Assembly: GCA_964443415.1 (NCBI GenBank)
Contig: CAYUDC010000001.1
Location: 32,095-96,094, forward strand
Direction of reading: 5' to 3'
DNA: 64,000 nt
Source: B1 sp964443415
Lineage (GTDB): Bacteria; Bacteroidota; Bacteroidia; UKL13-3
The first letter of the stretch is position 1. Each line of letters opens with the position of its first letter. Shown here piece by piece: positions 62,221 to 64,000 of the stretch. Position numbers and translations under genes: made by a program. The notes below the pieces were generated by a model. That model was given only the letters and a program-made list of their open reading frames with translations, searched no databases and was not told the DNA's origin.

Positions 62221-64000
62221 ATGAGCACAATATATACAGTAAAATCAAGAAGTAAAGTCCAGAGGCTTTTATTTATTTTAGCCCTCATGTTTGGGCTATG
62301 GTTTTTACCAAATCAAACCAATGCAACCCATGTGGTGGGTTCCGATGTTTCGTACACTTGTATTAATACAAGGGTTTACAATGTAACCTTTAAGTTATAC
62401 AGGGATTGTCAGGGCGTTGAACTTTGCGGTGGTTGCCAAAGTGGAACCTCTCCTGTTCCATGTAATCAACCAATCAATATTAGGGGAGCTGCGCATCCTA
62501 CCGGAATACCACATAATCTACCTGCACAATCTTGTACCAATGTTTCTTTTGGTTCACAAAGTATTCCTGTAGTACCTGGTGTATCGGGTTTGGATGTTAT
62601 CCAGTTATGCGCCATGGCCAGAACCATTTGCGATAACTGTAATACCAGAACTCCAGGAACTTTTACTCCAGGTATCGAAGTTTATACCTTCTCTGGAACC
62701 ATAGACTTAACAGGTTTGCCTGCCAGTTGTTGTTGGGTAAGCGTAGGTTGGGGCCCAACTTGCTGCCGTAACAACGCCATTACAACGCTTCAGAATCCTG
62801 GAGGTTTAACCTTCTATAATGAAGGCTTTATTAATATTTGTGCCACTCCATGTAATAGTTCTCCAACTTTTACCAATGACCCAGTAGCGGTAACTTGCGC
62901 TGGACAAGATTTTACTTACAACTTAGGTGCGATTGACCCTGATGGTGACTCACTGAGTTTCCGTTATGGTCAAACTTTAGTATCAGCTGGTGCAGGCGCT
63001 CCATATGCCAGTCCGTATAGCCCAGCTGTACCTTTCCCATATCTTGGTATCCCTGGTCAATCTCCACCATTATTGCCACCATTAGGAATTTTTATCGACC
63101 CAATGACTGGTGACTTAAGGTTTAGACCTCAAGGCTCATTTGTGGCAAACCTTGTAGTAGAAGTACTTCAATGGAAACTTGTTAATGGAACTTATGTGCT
63201 CATGGGAATCACCCGACGCGACATTCAGTTTTACTCGCAAGTCTGCGCTAACAATAATCCTCCAGTTATTAGAACCTATGATAATGATGGACAGCTCACC
63301 AGTCCTCAACCTAATTTTAATTATGCTGTTTGTGCAGGCCAACAATTATGCTTTATTGTGTCTGCCTGGGATAATACTGCTGGTTGGGATACCACAGATT
63401 TAAATTGGAACCAAGTGGCTTCTGGTCAAGAGCCCAACCCAATTTTCTCAACTGGAGGTACTGTAACTAGATTGTTTAACCCAAATACCAGAGCGGTACT
63501 GGGTCCTAAATTTGATAGCGTTCGTTTTTGTTGGACACCGCCAGCCTCTGTTGCTAGAAATTTACCTTATTACTTTATTGTAACTGGTAAAGATCGCGCT
63601 TGTCCTATTCCTGCCAGAACTACCCGCTCATTCTCTATTGTAGTTAGGCCAATTCCACAAGCTATTATTAATAAGACAAATAAAAATTGTGGCTTCTACG
63701 ATTTTAGTTTTACTCAAACTAATACTGTTCCTTTAAATCCAGCCTATACTCAATTTCAGGTGGAAAATTCACCTGGGTCTAATTCCTACACAACTTATAC
63801 TGCAAGTTCTGTAACCAACCATAGGTTTACCACTGGTGGATGGCACAGGGTGAGGCTAAGATTAACTACAGCTCCAGTATTACCAACCTTGCCAAATGGT
63901 TGTCCTAATAATAATATTATAGACTCTGTTCTGGTTTTAACTCCAGTAGACGTTACCGCCCGCGATACCTTTAACTGCTTTGGCACCCCAGTAACTGTAA
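62221..64000 (+). CDS. Large cysteine-rich secreted surface protein, 3' end outside the window
   Basis: Open from the ATG at 62221 to the end of the window (593 codons) with no stop. A signal peptide ends near NQTNA (residue 35). The mature start THVVGSDVSYTC...KLYRDCQG matches the family of long Bacteroidota proteins opening like AHIVGGEI...YRDC, usually PKD-containing and ending in a T9SS type B (gliding-motility-associated) sorting domain. Many Cys pairs (CGGC, CDNC, CCW, CC) suggest disulfides. It is probably a surface adhesin. The C-terminal part must be read outside this window. Confidence 0.85.
   Translation, partial: MSTIYTVKSRSKVQRLLFILALMFGLWFLPNQTNATHVVGSDVSYTCINTRVYNVTFKLYRDCQGVELCGGCQSGTSPVPCNQPINIRGAAHPTGIPHNLPAQSCTNVSFGSQSIPVVPGVSGLDVIQLCAMARTICDNCNTRTPGTFTPGIEVYTFSGTIDLTGLPASCCWVSVGWGPTCCRNNAITTLQNPGGLTFYNEGFINICATPCNSSPTFTNDPVAVTCAGQDFTYNLGAIDPDGDSLSFRYGQTLVSAGAGAPYASPYSPAVPFPYLGIPGQSPPLLPPLGIFIDPMTGDLRFRPQGSFVANLVVEVLQWKLVNGTYVLMGITRRDIQFYSQVCANNNPPVIRTYDNDGQLTSPQPNFNYAVCAGQQLCFIVSAWDNTAGWDTTDLNWNQVASGQEPNPIFSTGGTVTRLFNPNTRAVLGPKFDSVRFCWTPPASVARNLPYYFIVTGKDRACPIPARTTRSFSIVVRPIPQAIINKTNKNCGFYDFSFTQTNTVPLNPAYTQFQVENSPGSNSYTTYTASSVTNHRFTTGGWHRVRLRLTTAPVLPTLPNGCPNNNIIDSVLVLTPVDVTARDTFNCFGTPVTV

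Overview
The window is AT-rich DNA from a member of the Bacteroidota, probably a free-living environmental lineage in the Chitinophagales/Sphingobacteriales or Flavobacteriales part of the phylum. The evidence is several secreted proteins with the C-terminal sorting domain of the type IX secretion system (T9SS), lineage-restricted families (DUF4292, DUF4270, DUF2795, DUF2851, DUF6427), short leaders without clear Shine-Dalgarno sequences, and promoter elements of the Bacteroidota TAnnTTTG type. No rRNA, tRNA, CRISPR array, insertion sequence, integrase or phage gene is visible. It reads as chromosomal core with large secreted-protein genes embedded. There are 42 supported genes. The first is cut at its 5' end and the last at its 3' end. 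No stretch over 300 bp lacks a gene.

Layout. 1-2952: an envelope operon (TPR protein, DUF4292 lipoprotein, EnvC-like coiled-coil/LytM protein). 3021-5167: a small T9SS cargo protein, a MenE-like ligase and a DUF2795 protein. 5162-6331: a degenerate Fic-fold protein fused to an HTH. 6510-11145: a three-gene glycan operon read leftward (GT2, methyltransferase, GT39-TPR fusion). 11181-18980: HflX, then a rightward run (exported orphan, DUF6427, DUF218, UvrA), then a VOC protein. 19031-22878: a leftward operon (DUF2851, exported orphan, PspC, sensor kinase, OmpR-type regulator). 22959-43420: three secreted T9SS proteins, an endonuclease I and two giants of 3055 and 2769 residues built from internal repeats, each giant followed by a strong terminator. 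43512-46438: methyltransferase, DUF2461, isochorismate synthase and a MenI-like thioesterase. 46441-50641: a signalling block of three proteins lying directly upstream of the two menaquinone genes. 50869-56246: an orphan, GlmS, DAHP synthase, a DUF4270 lipoprotein and a GT5-only glycogen-synthase-like protein. 56361-62078: PanC, LutB, MoxR, SurA and threonine synthase. 62221-64000: the start of a large cysteine-rich surface protein.

The genes form several functional sets: envelope maintenance and cell division (EnvC, SurA, GlmS, lipoproteins), secreted or surface proteins (five probable T9SS cargos), menaquinone and aromatic metabolism (MenE-like, MenF, MenI-like, DAHP synthase), and signal transduction (two histidine kinases, one hybrid kinase, two regulators).

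The most unexpected signal is not a gene. It is a dispersed near-palindromic decamer, GGKTYRAMCC, found by eye at 16 places. It lies in several reading frames, on both strands and once between genes, far more often than base composition predicts. Other points of interest are the Fic fold without catalytic residues, the three-part glycosyltransferase, the two giant repeat proteins, and the coupling of signalling genes to menaquinone genes. All family names come from recognition of motifs and gene order; no database was searched.
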